64,000 bases of DNA from positions 1,612,001 through 1,676,000 of the forward strand of contig JAPDOI010000121.1 in NCBI GenBank assembly GCA_029168955.1, given 5' to 3'. The position numbers and the translations under genes were made by a program. The notes below the pieces were generated by a model. That model ran no database searches, was not told where the DNA came from, and saw only the letters and a list, made by a program, of their open reading frames with translations. This DNA is from Aplectana chamaeleonis. Its lineage: Eukaryota > Nematoda > Chromadorea > Rhabditida > Cosmocercidae. This document shows, piece by piece, positions 23,228-35,515 of the stretch. Each line of letters starts with the position of its first letter. The stretch's first letter is position 1.

Positions 23228-24844
23228 CCTCTGTGAATCCGAAAGTAGAGAGCCAGCTAGCATTTCTCTCTCAAAACGTTTTTCGTAATCCCGGGTCAAC
23301 AGAGGGGACCCCGTGGACATCGAACAACAGGGATCAAATCCGTCGGGATTCTCTCAGGAAGGGTGATCCTACCGCCACCGCCTAAGTTGTGACAATCTCA
23401 GTGCGGACCGCGTGGAAGATGGGCCCGCAGTGGGGAACCCCCCCCCCTCCCCACCCGAGCCGTGCGGAGATCCCCTCGGCAACAAAATTATCCTCCAACA
23501 TCTGGTGCATCTTCTGGAAAGTGACTCGAAGTTACTTTCCGGGTCCGGCCAGAAATAGCTATGTAACAGAGGCACACTCCCCGAGTTTGCTCGAGCAGAT
23601 ACTGGAAAGAGGGGAAAATTCCACTACAAAATCCTTCCCAAAGAGGATGGGTGGGGGGTACCTCGCGACTGCCACCTAAGGTTTTATTTAGTCCATCAGG
23701 GCGTGGCCGAGCCCGTCGGGTTGGGGTCAATCCCCTGCGATTATCAAAATTCGAGTTCGAGAAGTCTATTTTTCTCAAGCAGCCGAAGCGTCGACTGTTC
23801 CTTAGTCATCCATGCATCAGTACCGAAAATTCTGTAAATTTCTGAGCACCTGCCAAAAAATACGGTTTTTCGACCCACAAGCACACGTTGAGACCGTGAT
23901 ATCCTACAGACCTGTCATGCCGTTACGCGGAGCTGACGACAGAAGATTGCCGTTGAAAATGCACAACCAACGTATGAAAATAAGGCTCTGCTGCGTTTTA
24001 TGCCTTCAAAGTCCCGCTCGGAAGAATATGATAACGGAAAATTTTTCATTTTCATGAATAAATCTCATTTTTATGGGTAAATCCTGAGTGACCCCCCCCC
24101 AACTAGTTTTGCACAGAATTTGGAACGGGCATTGCCGTCATGGCGGAGCAGGCGTGACGCGCGTGACGTGCGGGCGTAGCGTCAGGCCATCCATGCCTCA
24201 GACAGTAGGACGAGTGCAGCGCGGGGCCATGTCGGTGGGTGGGACCAGACACATTGCCTTTGTTTCAAATTTCCCCTCCTTCTTACTGACGCCGCCCCCG
24301 CCATGCAACCGCACAACACCGCCATCCAGCCGACACTACTCCCGCGGTGCAACCAGGTATTCTACCTGGCTGAGCTGGACCGTTCGTTCGTTTTAATGAT
24401 TGATCTGCTCATTACCAGTACTTATAGGTACTTCTAACCCATATTCAGTCATACTTTATTACTCCCAATAAGTTTTGCCGTTTTTGCATGCTTATTAATG
24501 GCATTATCTGCTTTCATTTTTTGACACTCTGATGATGACTATAAATTTTGTCTAAACGCTGAATTTAAGTAACGACCACTTATAGAGAGTAACAATAATG
24601 CTACTTAGTTGAGAGGAACTCTGTCTTTTCATTCATTATTCATAGATCTTTCCAGACAAAACCTACAAGTTTATTAACAACACCCAAATTAACAAAAAGA
24701 CAATTATAATTCTATGAGGAGATATATTCTCCATTAGTAGATCACTATAATAATGCCATGAGGAGATCTATTAGGACTGTACTCTACTCAGACATGAACA
24801 ATGCACTGGAATGATAAAACAACATGTAAAGCTCCTCACACTCG
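23228..24844. other. No recognised feature
   Basis: C-runs occur at about 23440 and 24093. No frame with recognisable motifs is seen. The sequence from 24400 on is AT-rich. Confidence 0.3.
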
Positions 24845-24854
24845 CTTCCCTTCT

Positions 24855-26834
24855 ATAAGAACGTAAAGGCCAACCGAACAGTGGTCGACACGACGCGGTC
24901 GCGTCGCGGCTTCGCATCGGGGCGCGGTTTCTCCACCGGCCTTCGTCACGTAGGACTCATATTATGGACTCTCAGAAGGGTAAACTTTCTATACAGTAGT
25001 TTTGCTTACATATGAGAAAGCTTCAAGCTGTAATCACTTCAATTTGATGACTTGCTAGACTTCAGCGCCAATTTAGCTATTACGCCATGAAATTAGAGTG
25101 CTTCAGCGGCCTGAAACCAATAATTTGTCCAGGATACCCGATTTCCGAGCTTCTTCAAGGCTTTAAACACGACCGTATTTAAAGAGAGAAAGTTTTTATC
25201 ATGTTTTCGCCACAAATAATGGAGTTTTGGTATGAGTTCCTTGAGGTCTCCATTTGTGATAAATTTCGAATAATATGCAATAAACCGTATTTCTTGTGAT
25301 TGAGCAACTGGGTGCACTAGTTTTTATCTTCCTATAACTGGGTGCACTAGTTTTTATCTTCCTATATCCGGTCTGGTTCGTGTTCCATCGTTCTCAAATG
25401 TAGATTTGACGCTCGAAGCTGAAATGACGGCGAGCCGGAAAGTTATCGATGTTGTCATTGGTCAGCAGCCAACAAAAACAGACATTCAAATAAATTCACA
25501 TCATTCCGTATGCGTCAACTCTCTTAATGTCGTTAATGATGAGCGTGTGAAAAGGTGGGGAGACTTCTTCCGCCTACCTAAAAGCAGAGTCGAGCACGGT
25601 TCGGTTATTTCTAAACGGGGAGCGGTCATTGCTCACCCGCGCGTTCTGCGTCGCGGTCGGTGAGCGTCGCGCACGGCGGAAAGGGCGGCGGCGCGACATC
25701 CGAGCATTCAAAAAAATCAAGTAAAGTATAATAGCATGTTTTGAGGCATTATTTGAGTTGCTGTGTTCGTTTTATGCAGCTAACGATGACTGTTTTGCCG
25801 TATATAATGCAGTTGACTCTCCCACACGATGGCGGCTTTTTCGCGTTCGCCGCTCGCGCGACACTCACTGCGCCGTGACGCGTACGCACGCAGGTGAGCG
25901 ATGTCATGGAGCCTTTCTAAACGGGTGGTGAGAGGGCCATCAAAACTTCGGTCTAGACTTGAACACATCGGCAGAGGATCAATAGAATGGCGTCAAGAGG
26001 AAAATTAGGTGAGAAATTCGTAGAAATTTCTGTAAATTTTGGTCAGTAAGGGAGGGGGGTTGTAGCTCCGCTGAAATACTACAGATGGCCCTGCACTAGA
26101 GGTTGCTACACCCATAACTACGATTTGATCATTCTCTCGTATTGTGGCCTTATCTTGAGCTGGCTTTGCATGCATCACTGCATAAAAAAGCTGCATGAGT
26201 CATTTCCAACCTCACCAAGGATTACATACCATTTCTTGAAGCTGACAAGCGATTTTAGAATTTCCGCTCACTCAGGATTTTTTCAGCTGTTCACCCATTT
26301 TTTCATTCACTCATTCCTTCAATCTCAAAATGAGGCCCGCGTTATCCAATGGGTTCATCGGTATCCAGAAATTTCTAGCGCGCCGTTATTTGAGCATCTG
26401 ACATAACCCTAGATTCCTTGAAGCCAGATGACATATCAAAGTTAATACTTTGAGAAGTTGCGGACAAATTCCCTCAATCATTGAGTGTTGCATTGCAACT
26501 GAAAATTCGGTTTCAGTACCAGAGATTAAATACTGATTTCACACAACTGAAGCACCTTGATTTCATTATTTCACAGCTGAAGCCAAGCTGAAGTCGCGCT
26601 AATCATCAATCTGCAGGGCTTATCTTTTGAATATATCATTACATGAGAACAGAACTTGTTTTGGAAACAAACAGTGCATCCAAATTCTTCCCTCAGGCAG
26701 TCCATAACATACCCAACAATATATTGGACCAGCAGCGAAGGCAAGGGCTCGTTGGGAAAAACGGCGCTCCAGTGCGAAGCCGCGTCGCGACCGCGTCGTG
26801 TCGACCACTGTTCGGTTGGCCTTTACGTTCTTAT
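24855..26834. mobile_element. MULE-like TIR element with 10-bp target duplication
   Basis: ATAAGAACGTAAAGGCCAAC at 24855 mirrors the right end, and the inverted match continues about 75 bp through CAGTGGTCGACACGACGCGG. CTTCCCTTCT directly flanks both ends (24845-24854 and 26835-26844). A long TIR with a 9-11-bp duplication is typical of Mutator-like elements. No transposase is recognisable, so this is a non-autonomous copy. It holds the palindromic element at 25619-25920 and a 30-bp direct duplication at about 25307-25366. Confidence 0.75.
25619..25920. mobile_element. Imperfect palindromic element nested in the MULE-like element
   Basis: GAGCGGTCATTGCTCACCCG at the left imperfectly mirrors CAGGTGAGCGATGTCATGGAG at the right, with internal GAGCGTCGCGC/GCGCGACACTC pairing. 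A relative with the same order of blocks is at 49613-49900. Confidence 0.5.
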
Positions 26835-27015
26835 CTTCCCTTCTGGGGCGGTATGCATGAGCGATCGGTGGGGTTATGTTAGCTAAGTCGAGCTTGTAAA
26901 CACGAGTTAGCAAACACAACCCACCTCATTTATGCCAACATTTTACTTGAAAAGCAGTGGGGTTTTGTGATAGTTATGAGCTTTATTCACATGCACACAC
27001 TTGTTGAAAATGAAT

Positions 27016-27885
27016 GGCCGGGGAAATTGTGTTGGACTTGGTTTGGAGTGCGCCAGTCGCCGGGAGAAGTGTGTGGGACCCAATTGAGAAGGCGCCGAGA
27101 GGCGGGAAATTTGTTTTGGACCCAACTGGGAGTGCGCCGAGCGCCGGCGAAAGTGAGTGGCAACCAATTGGGAGTGCGCCGAGCGCCGAGAAAATTGTGC
27201 TGGACCAACTCGGAGTGCGCCGCGGACCGGAAAAAAATTATGTTGGGCCCAATTCGGAGTGCGCCAAGCTCCCGGGAAATTGTGTGGGACCCAACTAGGA
27301 GTGCGTCAACCGCCGGGAGAATTATGTTGGATCCAATTTGGAGTTCGCGAAGCACCGGCGAAGTTGTGTGAGACCCAACTGAGAAGGCGCCGAGTGCCGG
27401 AAAAATTGTTTTGGACCCGATTGGGAGTGTGCCGAGCGTCGGAAAAGAATATGCTGGGCCCGATTCGGAGTGCGCCAAGCGCCTACGAAAGTGTGAGGGA
27501 CCCAACTGAGATGGCGCGGAGAGGCAGAAAATTTGTTTTGGACCCAACTGGGAGTGCGCCGAGCGCCGGGAAAATAATGTTGGGCCCAATTTGGAGTTGC
27601 CGAGCGCCGACAAAAGTCTGTGGCACCTAACTGAGAAGGCGCCGAGAGCCGGGAAAATTTTTTGGACCCCATTGGAAGTTCGCCGAGCGCCGGCGAAAGT
27701 GTGAGGGACCCAACTGAGAAGGCGCCGAGAGGCGGAAAATTTGTTTTGGACCCAACTGGGAGTGCGCCGAGCGCCGGGAAAATAATGTTGGACCCAATTT
27801 GGAGTTGCCGAGCGCCGGCAAAAGTGTGTGGCACCCAACTGAGAAGGCGCCGAGAGGCGTAAAAATTGTTTTGGACCCAACTGGT
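27016..27885 (-). repeat. 42-bp GC-rich tandem repeat, array 1 (about 21 units)
   Basis: The unit is like GGAGTGCGCCGAGCGCCGGG followed by AAAATNTGTTGGACCCAACT. Reversed, it aligns with the units of the arrays at 29458-29700 and 29840-31510. Units are diverged. The open frames on both strands follow from the 42-bp period and are not genes. Confidence 0.9.
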
Positions 27886-29457
27886 GAGTTCGGTCTCCAA
27901 AAGGTCGCTTTTTCATCTCTCGAACGATTGCGGTAGTCCACGCCGGCTCGTATAAATGGGTACACGTACCCCAAAGTTCCCCTCATGCATTGTTGTTGTT
28001 GAATCTGGGACTGAACCAAACTACATCATACATGGCGTAATCAGTTCAAAGAGGAAACATGCGAAAAGCAAACCTAGTTTGAAGTTTGCCAACCCGAAAT
28101 GTACCTCATGACAGATTGGATTAGAAGTGGTTAGACCTTATAAATATTGGACAGGAACTGAAAATGCAAAGCACTGCGTTGAGGAAATCATGTGTGCATA
28201 TTGGTAGCGGACGCAATATTGCGTTATTTCTATATGCAGGCGACCGGCCGATGACCGATTAGGTCAATGGTATACATTGCCGCTGTCTTAAGCGACAGTC
28301 AAGACATTTAGCACAATTCGTGGCGGTACCAGCACCGGATCAACGCCGCTGGCCGTCGTAGGAACAGTTGTCGCGTGTCCGTCGCAGCGACGTGTCGCGG
28401 AGGGCTGGCATACTGCAAATGTGCCTAGGCCTGTCGTTGCAGCGCACTGCGACGGCGACAGATTTAAAGGGCGGGAGGCGGTGGCTAACGCTATGCAGAA
28501 AGACGCGACCGGGTGTCGCGAAACTATACCATTGGCCTTACGCTATTTTGAACTCTGTCGCGGCGACCCCGTCGCACGCGCGACAAAGTATGCACAGGGA
28601 CTTAGAGCACGTATTCATATCCCAACGACCCATCTTGCTGCACAAACTTCAGTATCAGATTTCAAGGCGCCAGGATCGGGCTTCCAGAAAAAATCGCTCA
28701 CAGAGACAGACATAGATGACTTTAACTACCTCGGTTCCTCAGCGTATCCGTGCGGAACGAGGCGATGAGTCAGTGAGAGAAGGAAAGGGTCGCTTGCGCA
28801 CGCATGCGTTAAAATCTGGGGTTGTATCAATCAAATTGAGTGTGTGTTTATTTTCCAATTACTCTAAGCTCTTCCGTCATTCATTTGAAAATGAGCACGC
28901 GCACTTTCCCCAACTTCCCCTAGTTCCGGATTTACAAGTATAAGTGGTCGTTTATACTTCCGCCACCTAGCGGCGCGGCCCAGTGCGTTCCTGTAATATT
29001 GATCACGCGGCGCAGCACGACCAATATTATAGGAATGCCCTTCACCGCGCTGCTTTGCTGAGGAAGTATGAGTGACTACTAAACTAAAATGATAGCGATC
29101 GCGACAAGGATATCGTGGGGCAAGAAAATGGTCTAGCTCGTTCTCGTATGTAGATGCCTTTTGCTTGCGCAGTTGTAGCCCTAGCTGCTTTGTAGGATAC
29201 AGGTACCACCTAGCTATAAGTGAAGTCCGAATGGCAGCCACATATGATGTGTCTCGTTCTATGACAGGGTAATTGAATAGATAGTTTTTGCGCAAAACAT
29301 TACGAGTAGGCCTTGATCGGTTTCTAAAAATATCAATTGTGTTGCATCGAAAACGCTGGTGTGCTAGGTCGGAGGAAACGATTCATTCTCCCAAACTAGG
29401 AGGAAAACGACTATGAATTTCACTCCATAAATGCCTCCTTATTGTTGCTACATAAGG
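27886..29457. other. Spacer between opposing 42-bp arrays
   Basis: It contains the small palindromic element at 28946-29078. A short stretch at about 28700-28740 reads DDFNYLGS, like the motif after the catalytic site in RTE-type reverse transcriptases, but it is too short to call. Nothing else is recognised. Confidence 0.3.
28946..29078. mobile_element. GTCGTTTATACTTCCGCC palindromic element, diverged copy
   Basis: It starts GGTCGTTTATACTTCCGCCA, has the centre CTGTAATATTGATCACG, and ends in a decayed inverted copy (GAGGAAGTATGAGTGAC). The same family is at 43870-44007, 46569-46792, 46793-46919, 50172-50243 and 62356-62789. Confidence 0.6.
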
Positions 29458-29700
29458 TGCACACCTCGGCCCCCGCGCACCCGCAGTTGGGTCTTGCACA
29501 CTTTCTCCGGCGCTCTGCGCTTTCCTAGTTGGGTCCCCTACACATACCTCAGCGCTCGGCGCACTGCAAGATGGGTCCACGTACGCTTTCCCTGCCACTC
29601 TCCGCAGTTTTGTTAGATCACGTAAATTTTCCTCGTCGTTCTGTGCACTCCCAGTTGAGTCCCCTACACTTAACTCAGCGCTTGGCACTCTGCGGTCACC
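29458..29700 (+). repeat. 42-bp GC-rich tandem repeat, array 2 (5-6 units)
   Basis: Units are of the type CGCACTCCCAGTTGGGTC...TTTCC. The array is bordered by AAGGTGCACACC on the left and CTGCGGTCACCGGT plus 'aaactcttagc' on the right. A close match to that right border ends the large array at 31510. Confidence 0.75.
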
Positions 29701-29839
29701 GGTCACCGGTAAACTCTTAGCTATTTACAAGGTGCACACCCACGTCGCTTCGCGGCGTACTTGTAGGCGTATATTATGACGCATATAATGGTCCAATCAT
29801 TGCAAAATGAGAATTTAATTATTATCGTAGCTCGAAACG

Positions 29840-31510
29840 CAGTTAGGCCCACACACTTATCGTGGCGCGTGGCGCACTCCTAGTTAAGTCTTACACATTT
29901 CTTTCCGGCGCTCTGCGCACTCCCAGGTTGAGTCTCGCACGCTTTCCCTGGCGCGTCGCAAACTCACAGTCGGGTCCCACACACTTTCCCCGGCGCTTGG
30001 CACCCTTGCAGTTGGGTCCTACACGCTTTTTTTTCCGGCGCTCTGCGCACTTCGAAGTTGGGTCTCGCACGCTTCCCCTGGCGCGTCGCGCACTCACAGT
30101 CGGGTCCCACACACTTTCAACGGCGCGTAGCGCACTTCCAGTTGGGTCGCGCACACTTTACACGGCGCGTAGCGCTTTTCCAGTTGGTTCACACACACTT
30201 CCAACGACGCGTGGCGCACTTCCAGTTGGGTCGCGCGCACTTTCCATGACGCGTAGCGCAGTTCCAGTTGGGTCGCGCACACTTTCCATGACGCGTAGCG
30301 CACTTCCAGTTGGGTCGCGCACACTTTACACGGCGCGTAGCGCTTTTCCATTTTGTTCCCACTTGCTTCCAACGACGCGTGACGCACTTCCAGTTGGTTC
30401 CCACGCGCTTCCAACGACGCGTGGCGCACTTCCAGTTGAGTCGCGCACACTTTACACGGAGCGTTGTGCATTTCCAGTCGGGTCCCGCACACTTTCCACG
30501 GCGCGTCACGCACTTCCAGTTGGTTCCCACACACTTTCAACGGCGCTTAGCGCACTTCCAGTTGGGTCGCGCACACTTTACACGGCGCGTAGCGCTTTTC
30601 CAGTTGGTTCCCACACACTTTCAACGGCGCATAGCGCACTTCCAGTTGGGTCGCGCACACTTTCCATGACGCGTAGCGCACTTCCAGTTGGGTCGCGCAC
30701 ACTTTACACGGCGCGTAGCGCTTTTCCATTTGGTTCCCACTTGCTTCCAACGACGCGTGACGCACTTCCAGTTGGGTCGCTCACACTTTACACGGAGCGT
30801 TGTGCATTTCCAGTCGGGTCTCGCACACTTTCCACGGCGCGTCACGCACTTCCAGTTGGTTCCCACACACTTTCAACGGCGCTTAGCGCACTTCCAGTTG
30901 GGTCGCGCACACTTTACACGGCGCGTAGCGCTTTTGCAGTTAGTACCCACACACTTCCAACGACGCGTAGCGCGCTTCCAGTTGGATCCCACACACTTTC
31001 CATGAAGCGTAGCGCACTTCTAGTTGGGTCGCGCACACTTTACACGGCGCGTAGCGCTTTTCCATTTGGTTCCCACGCGCTTCCAACGACGCGTGGCGCA
31101 CTTCCAGTTGGGTCGCGCACACTTTACACGGAGCGTTGTGCATTTCCAGTCGGGTCCCGCACACTTTCCACGGCGCGTCACGCACTTCCAGTTGGTTCCC
31201 ACACACTTTCAACGGCGCTTAGCGCACTTCCAGTTGGGTCGCGCACACTTTACACGGCGCGTAGCGCTTTTGCAGTTAGTACCCACACACTTCCAACGAC
31301 GCGTAGCGCGCTTCCAGTTGGATCCCACACACTTTCCATGAAGCGTAGCGCACTTCTAGTTGGGTCGCGCACACTTTACACGGCGCGTAGCGCTTTTCCA
31401 TTTGGTTCCCACTTGCTTCCAACGACGCGTGGCGCACTCCCAGTTGGGTCCCGTACACCCTCCTTGGCGTTTGGCGCACTCCTAACTGGATCCCGCACAT
31501 TCTCCGGTCA
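29840..31510 (+). repeat. 42-bp GC-rich tandem repeat, array 3 (about 39 units) with higher-order structure
   Basis: Units read CACTTCCAGTTGGGTCGCGC followed by ACACTTTCCATGACGCGTAG and CG, with variants. Blocks repeat at a larger scale: 30688-31005 recurs at 31024-31341 (336 bp, 8 units), and a related block starts at 30310 (378 bp earlier, 9 units). The 568-codon frame spanning the array is a product of the period. Confidence 0.9.
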
Positions 31511-31957
31511 ACGGTCAATTCTTAGCCGTTTATTATTATGTATGATTATTATGTATGATACTTTGTAGACGTTGTCATTGCAAAGCCATCTTGAAACTAG
31601 ACTATAGTAGCAAAACTAGTGCTGTCAAACTCGGTTTAGCTAACACAACCCCATCTCCATAGGTAGGGTTAGAGAATAGTACTGGCCTGACTCAACCCGC
31701 TCAGCATCTAACTCAACCCACCGCAAATTCTACGAAATGATGCAGGGTTAGGCTAGCTAACACCATTTTTCACCATTCTAACCCCAGTGTTAGAGCAAAT
31801 ACCGGCCGCTCACTGGCATTTTGTTGATTGCAAGGAGTGCTTTTTTTTTGATGATAACGACTGATATGCTAGCCTAACCCTAACTCAAGCGTTCATGCAT
31901 GCCGCCCCTGGAGCGAAAATACCCAAAAACTAGGTCCTCTCTCTCACTCTCATCCCG

Positions 31958-34093
31958 TTAGCTGGCGGCTGGCGGAGCAGGATGACCTCTCAACCAGTAC
32001 ACTGCTGTACGTGCCATAGGAGCTCTTGTGGCCTGAACGATACGCTTCCATTCGGTACGGTTCGCAGCAATTAATCTGGCATTAAGGACACTGCACTGTT
32101 GGGACTTCAGATCCGCCTCGTCTTGCTTCAACCACGTCTTTTTCGGGGCTGCTCTTTCAACCTTTCACAGTGCAGGGCGCTCTCTCCATAACAATCTGCG
32201 CGGAAGTCGGTTTGTTTCCATTCTTCATACGTGTCCGAACCATCGCAGCCTTCTCGTTCGAATTTGTTCTTCGATCGTGGGCTGATGGTCGCAAGTATCT
32301 CGGATAACGTCGTTCCGCATTCGATCTCTTAAAGTTATCCCGAGGATTTGCCGCAAACACCGCGTTTGGAAGACCTCCAGCCTGCTGTGATCCGACTTCA
32401 GCAAAGTCCACGACTCTGACCCGTACAGTAGGATTGACACTATGAGCGCGCGAAACATCCGGATCTTTGTCTTGATTGACACATTACCCTTCTTCCATAA
32501 ACACCAGCCCAGCGAAGCGAAAGCAGCCGACGCCTGCCCGATCCTGCACAGAATCTCCGATGTAGCCACTACCTTTCGCTCTTGCACCACCGATCCGAGT
32601 TACTTGAACTCCTTGACTTGCTGAAGCTCAGCTCCCTCGAAGAACACAGAAGAACGTGAACCGTCCGACGTCATGACTTTAGTCTTCTCCTTATTAATCC
32701 GCAGCCCATACGATTCCGCGATTTGTGCCATATCTTTCAACAAAAGCGTGGCTTCCATGTCAGTATCGGTGAACACTGCGCTGTCGTCCGCAAACATCAA
32801 ATCCGTGACAAAATCGTTATCGCCAAATTGGAACCCCTCTTCTATTTAAGAAGGTCTTTCTCATAATAGCATCGACCACGGTATTAAAGAGGAGCGGTGA
32901 AATCACAGCTCCCTGCCGGACGCCTGCATCGACTCTGAATTCTTTGGATAGCTTGTTTCCGACGCGGACACAGCTAGTCGAGCCTCTATAAATTTCCTGC
33001 AGAAGCTTCACCATTTTTCCTGGCATGTGTTCGCATTCCATCGATCTCCATAAGGCGGGCCAGTGCACGCAATCGAATGCCGACTTGAAGTCTATGAAGG
33101 TGATAACGACGCGCTTTCCACAGCGAATCTTTTCCTCCATAACTTGACGAAGTGCGAAAATTTGATCGCCGCATCCTCGACCCGGACGAAAACCTGCTTG
33201 TTCTTCGCGACAGGTACTCTCCCGATGGCGTTGAAGTCTGGACTGGATAGTTCTCGTAAAGACTTTACCAACAATCGACAACAGGCTGATCCCGCGATAG
33301 TTTTGACAGTCTCTGGCATCGCCCTTCTTATGGATAGGCACGACATTAGCCTTTTTCCAGGTAGATGTCACGCTCTCTGTCCGTCATATGAGCGTGATTA
33401 ACTGATGCAACTGACGCAGTAGAACATCTCCTCCTGCCTTGATGACCTCAGCAGTGACATTGTCAACACCGGACGCCTTTCCATTCTTTAGCGACTTGAT
33501 TGCCGCCTTCACTTCTTTCGCAGTGGGTTCCGAGTCAAGCGCTGTCTCCTCTGGTACCTCAACTAGTATCGTTTGGGCCAGTGGACCTTGTGGCGCATCG
33601 TGAGTATAGAGTTCGCTGAAGAACTGCCTCCATCGCAACAGACGCTCATCTGCTGATCGCACAAAAGACCCATCCGTATTCCTGATGGAATCGCTCATGG
33701 GTTTGGTTTTCTTTCTGAGACGGTTGAGTGTGTTGTATTATACAATGTGCGATAGTCGTTCCTTCCAGCTGCCTCCTCCACTTCGTCTGCTACCTTATTC
33801 CAGTACGACTCCCGCTATTCCTTCAACTTTCGACGAAGCTCCTGACACAATTGCCGATACCGTCCAAAGTCCGTTAGTTTCACTCGCTTCCGTTCGTCCA
33901 CGAGACGGAGAGAATCGTCCGATATCCAAGGCTGCGTTCGCCGGCGAATAACAGGGCAGAGAGGCTCTGCGCATTCAAGAGCGACTTCAACTGTCTGCTT
34001 CTCGTGCTCGTCCACAGACAAGGCATCTTCCAGAACCGCGAACCGATTCGACAGCGCGAGTTGAAATGTTTCTTTTGTTCCTGGCGCCATCAA
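31958..34093 (-). pseudogene. Reverse transcriptase and C-terminal portion of the RTE-like element
   Basis: Segments in order are: linker (34093-33815), connector with NGKASGVDNVTAEV (33698-33384), RT fingers/palm with WKKANVVPIHKKGD, YRGISLLS, AGFRPGRGC, FIDFKSAFD and GVRQGAVISPLLFN (33371-32817), FADDSAVF catalytic box (32800-32600), thumb with LLYGSESWTL and LRWFGHV (32590-32225), then a KKTWLKQDEADL tail ending at a stop at 31958. At least four frameshifts and a possible in-frame stop near 33380 separate the pieces. The YADD-type box is present as FADD. Confidence 0.8.
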
Positions 34094-34104
34094 GTGTGAC
34101 CAGT

Positions 34105-35016
34105 CTAGTTTCTTTCTAGGGGCTCCTCACGCCTAGGTCGTCGTAAGCGAAGCTGCATTACTGCACGCAAGAGATAATGGTCGGATCCACAATCAGGCCC
34201 TCTCATGGCTCGAACATCTTTCAGTGATGATCTAAAACGTGAGTTTATCAGCACGTAGTCCAAGGTGGCCACATCTCGTCCAGTTGGATTCCTCCATTTT
34301 AACTGATGCTTCCTGGGATGCCGGAATTGACTGTTACCGATGGCAAGCTCGTTGAACGCAGCGAACGAAAGTAGGCGTAGTCCATTATCGTTTATTTCGC
34401 CCACGCTTCTGTCACTACCGACTCTTGCGTTGAAATCACCCGCTACAATGGTGACATCGGTTTTCGGGATAGTATTCAGTACGTCCTGGAGTTGGGTGTA
34501 GAACTCGTCCTTTTCAACGTCAGAACTTGGCTCCGTTGATGCATAGATAGACACGACATGGGTCTTGATTGTTCCGCTCAAAGCAAGAACAGCAATCCTG
34601 CCAGAAATCGGCTCGAATGAAACAACGATTCCAGCTGCGCGACTGCCTACCATAAATCCAACACCATTGCGATGTCCGTCCTCACCGGAATAGTACAGCA
34701 CCATCTTTTCGCTACTCTCCGGCACCTGAATGGGCACCGTTCCACATCCGCTCATCCTCAGCTCGGAAAGTGCAGCAATCGATATGTTGCACTTTGACAA
34801 CTCTCTTGCTATTATCTCTTTCTGACCGACGCAGTGTCCCGTTCGCACATTCCATGCTCCAAACCTCAGCTCCTTCTTAGGTGTCACCATTCGTCCTCCA
34901 TTTTGGCCAGTAGTATTCTTCTCACCAACACCCTGGATCCCTAGTGTTGGCGCATCGACTGCCCCGGATGCGGTAGCTTCTTCGTTGTTTCCTAAGAGAC
35001 TTTCCATGGTTACCAC
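34105..35016 (-). pseudogene. Endonuclease (APE-type) portion of the RTE-like element
   Basis: This 303-codon frame carries the AP-endonuclease-like order of motifs: GAWNVRTG at about residue 53, LSELR at about 83, GVGF at about 118, VVSIYAST at about 153, VAGDFNARVGS at about 191, LDYVL at about 253 and SDHYLL at about 278. It nicks target DNA for target-primed reverse transcription. The usual Glu in the SE(T/L)R block is present. A frameshift near 34115 breaks the link to the next segment, which resumes as KLDWSHLMAPGTK. Confidence 0.8.
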
Positions 35017-35391
35017 CTAAGTTTTCCAGCCCATCGGTAGTACGGGGGGCCAACCCTCCTCCTTTCTCATCCGGGCTTGGGACCGGCAATGGCGGAGTAA
35101 AAAAAAAAACTAGGTTACCAACAATTATCTGGTTACATGAAGCATTCAGCGAAAAATCGCAGGAATTGATTTACCTCTGAAAAATGGAAGAAAGCTGTAT
35201 CGACAGCAGAATGAAATAGCGAAGAAATGTAGAAATAAGCTATCATGAGCCACGATTGTACGGTTTGTAGGTTGAAGTGAAGTGGAGGTGCGGCTTCCCT
35301 CATTCGACGCCTTTTTCGTCTTCATTCGACGTGCAAACTCGCTTTGTAGTGCGCTGAAGTATTAACAATTACTCAAAATTGGTTCACCAAG

Positions 35392-35514
<123 letters not shown>

Positions 35515-35515
35515 T

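Larger units (their letters stand above)
31936..35104 (-). mobile_element. RTE-like non-LTR retrotransposon with 11-bp target duplication
   Basis: A single endonuclease-plus-reverse-transcriptase unit runs on the minus strand. AAAAACTAGGT flanks it directly at 31925-31935 and 35105-35115. The 3169-bp span and a short GAGAGTGAGAGAGAG-like 3' tail instead of poly(A) fit RTE-type elements. The coding frame is broken by several frameshifts, so the copy is dead. Clade assignment is by motif only; a related clade is possible. Confidence 0.75.

Noticed and set aside
23690..23750. tRNA-like GGCCGAGCCCGTCGGGTTGG segment
   Set aside because: No cloverleaf pairing and no B box.
29862..31568. 568-codon repeat protein
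   Set aside because: The frame is kept open by the 42-bp period, equivalent frames exist on the other strand, and there is no start context or domain.
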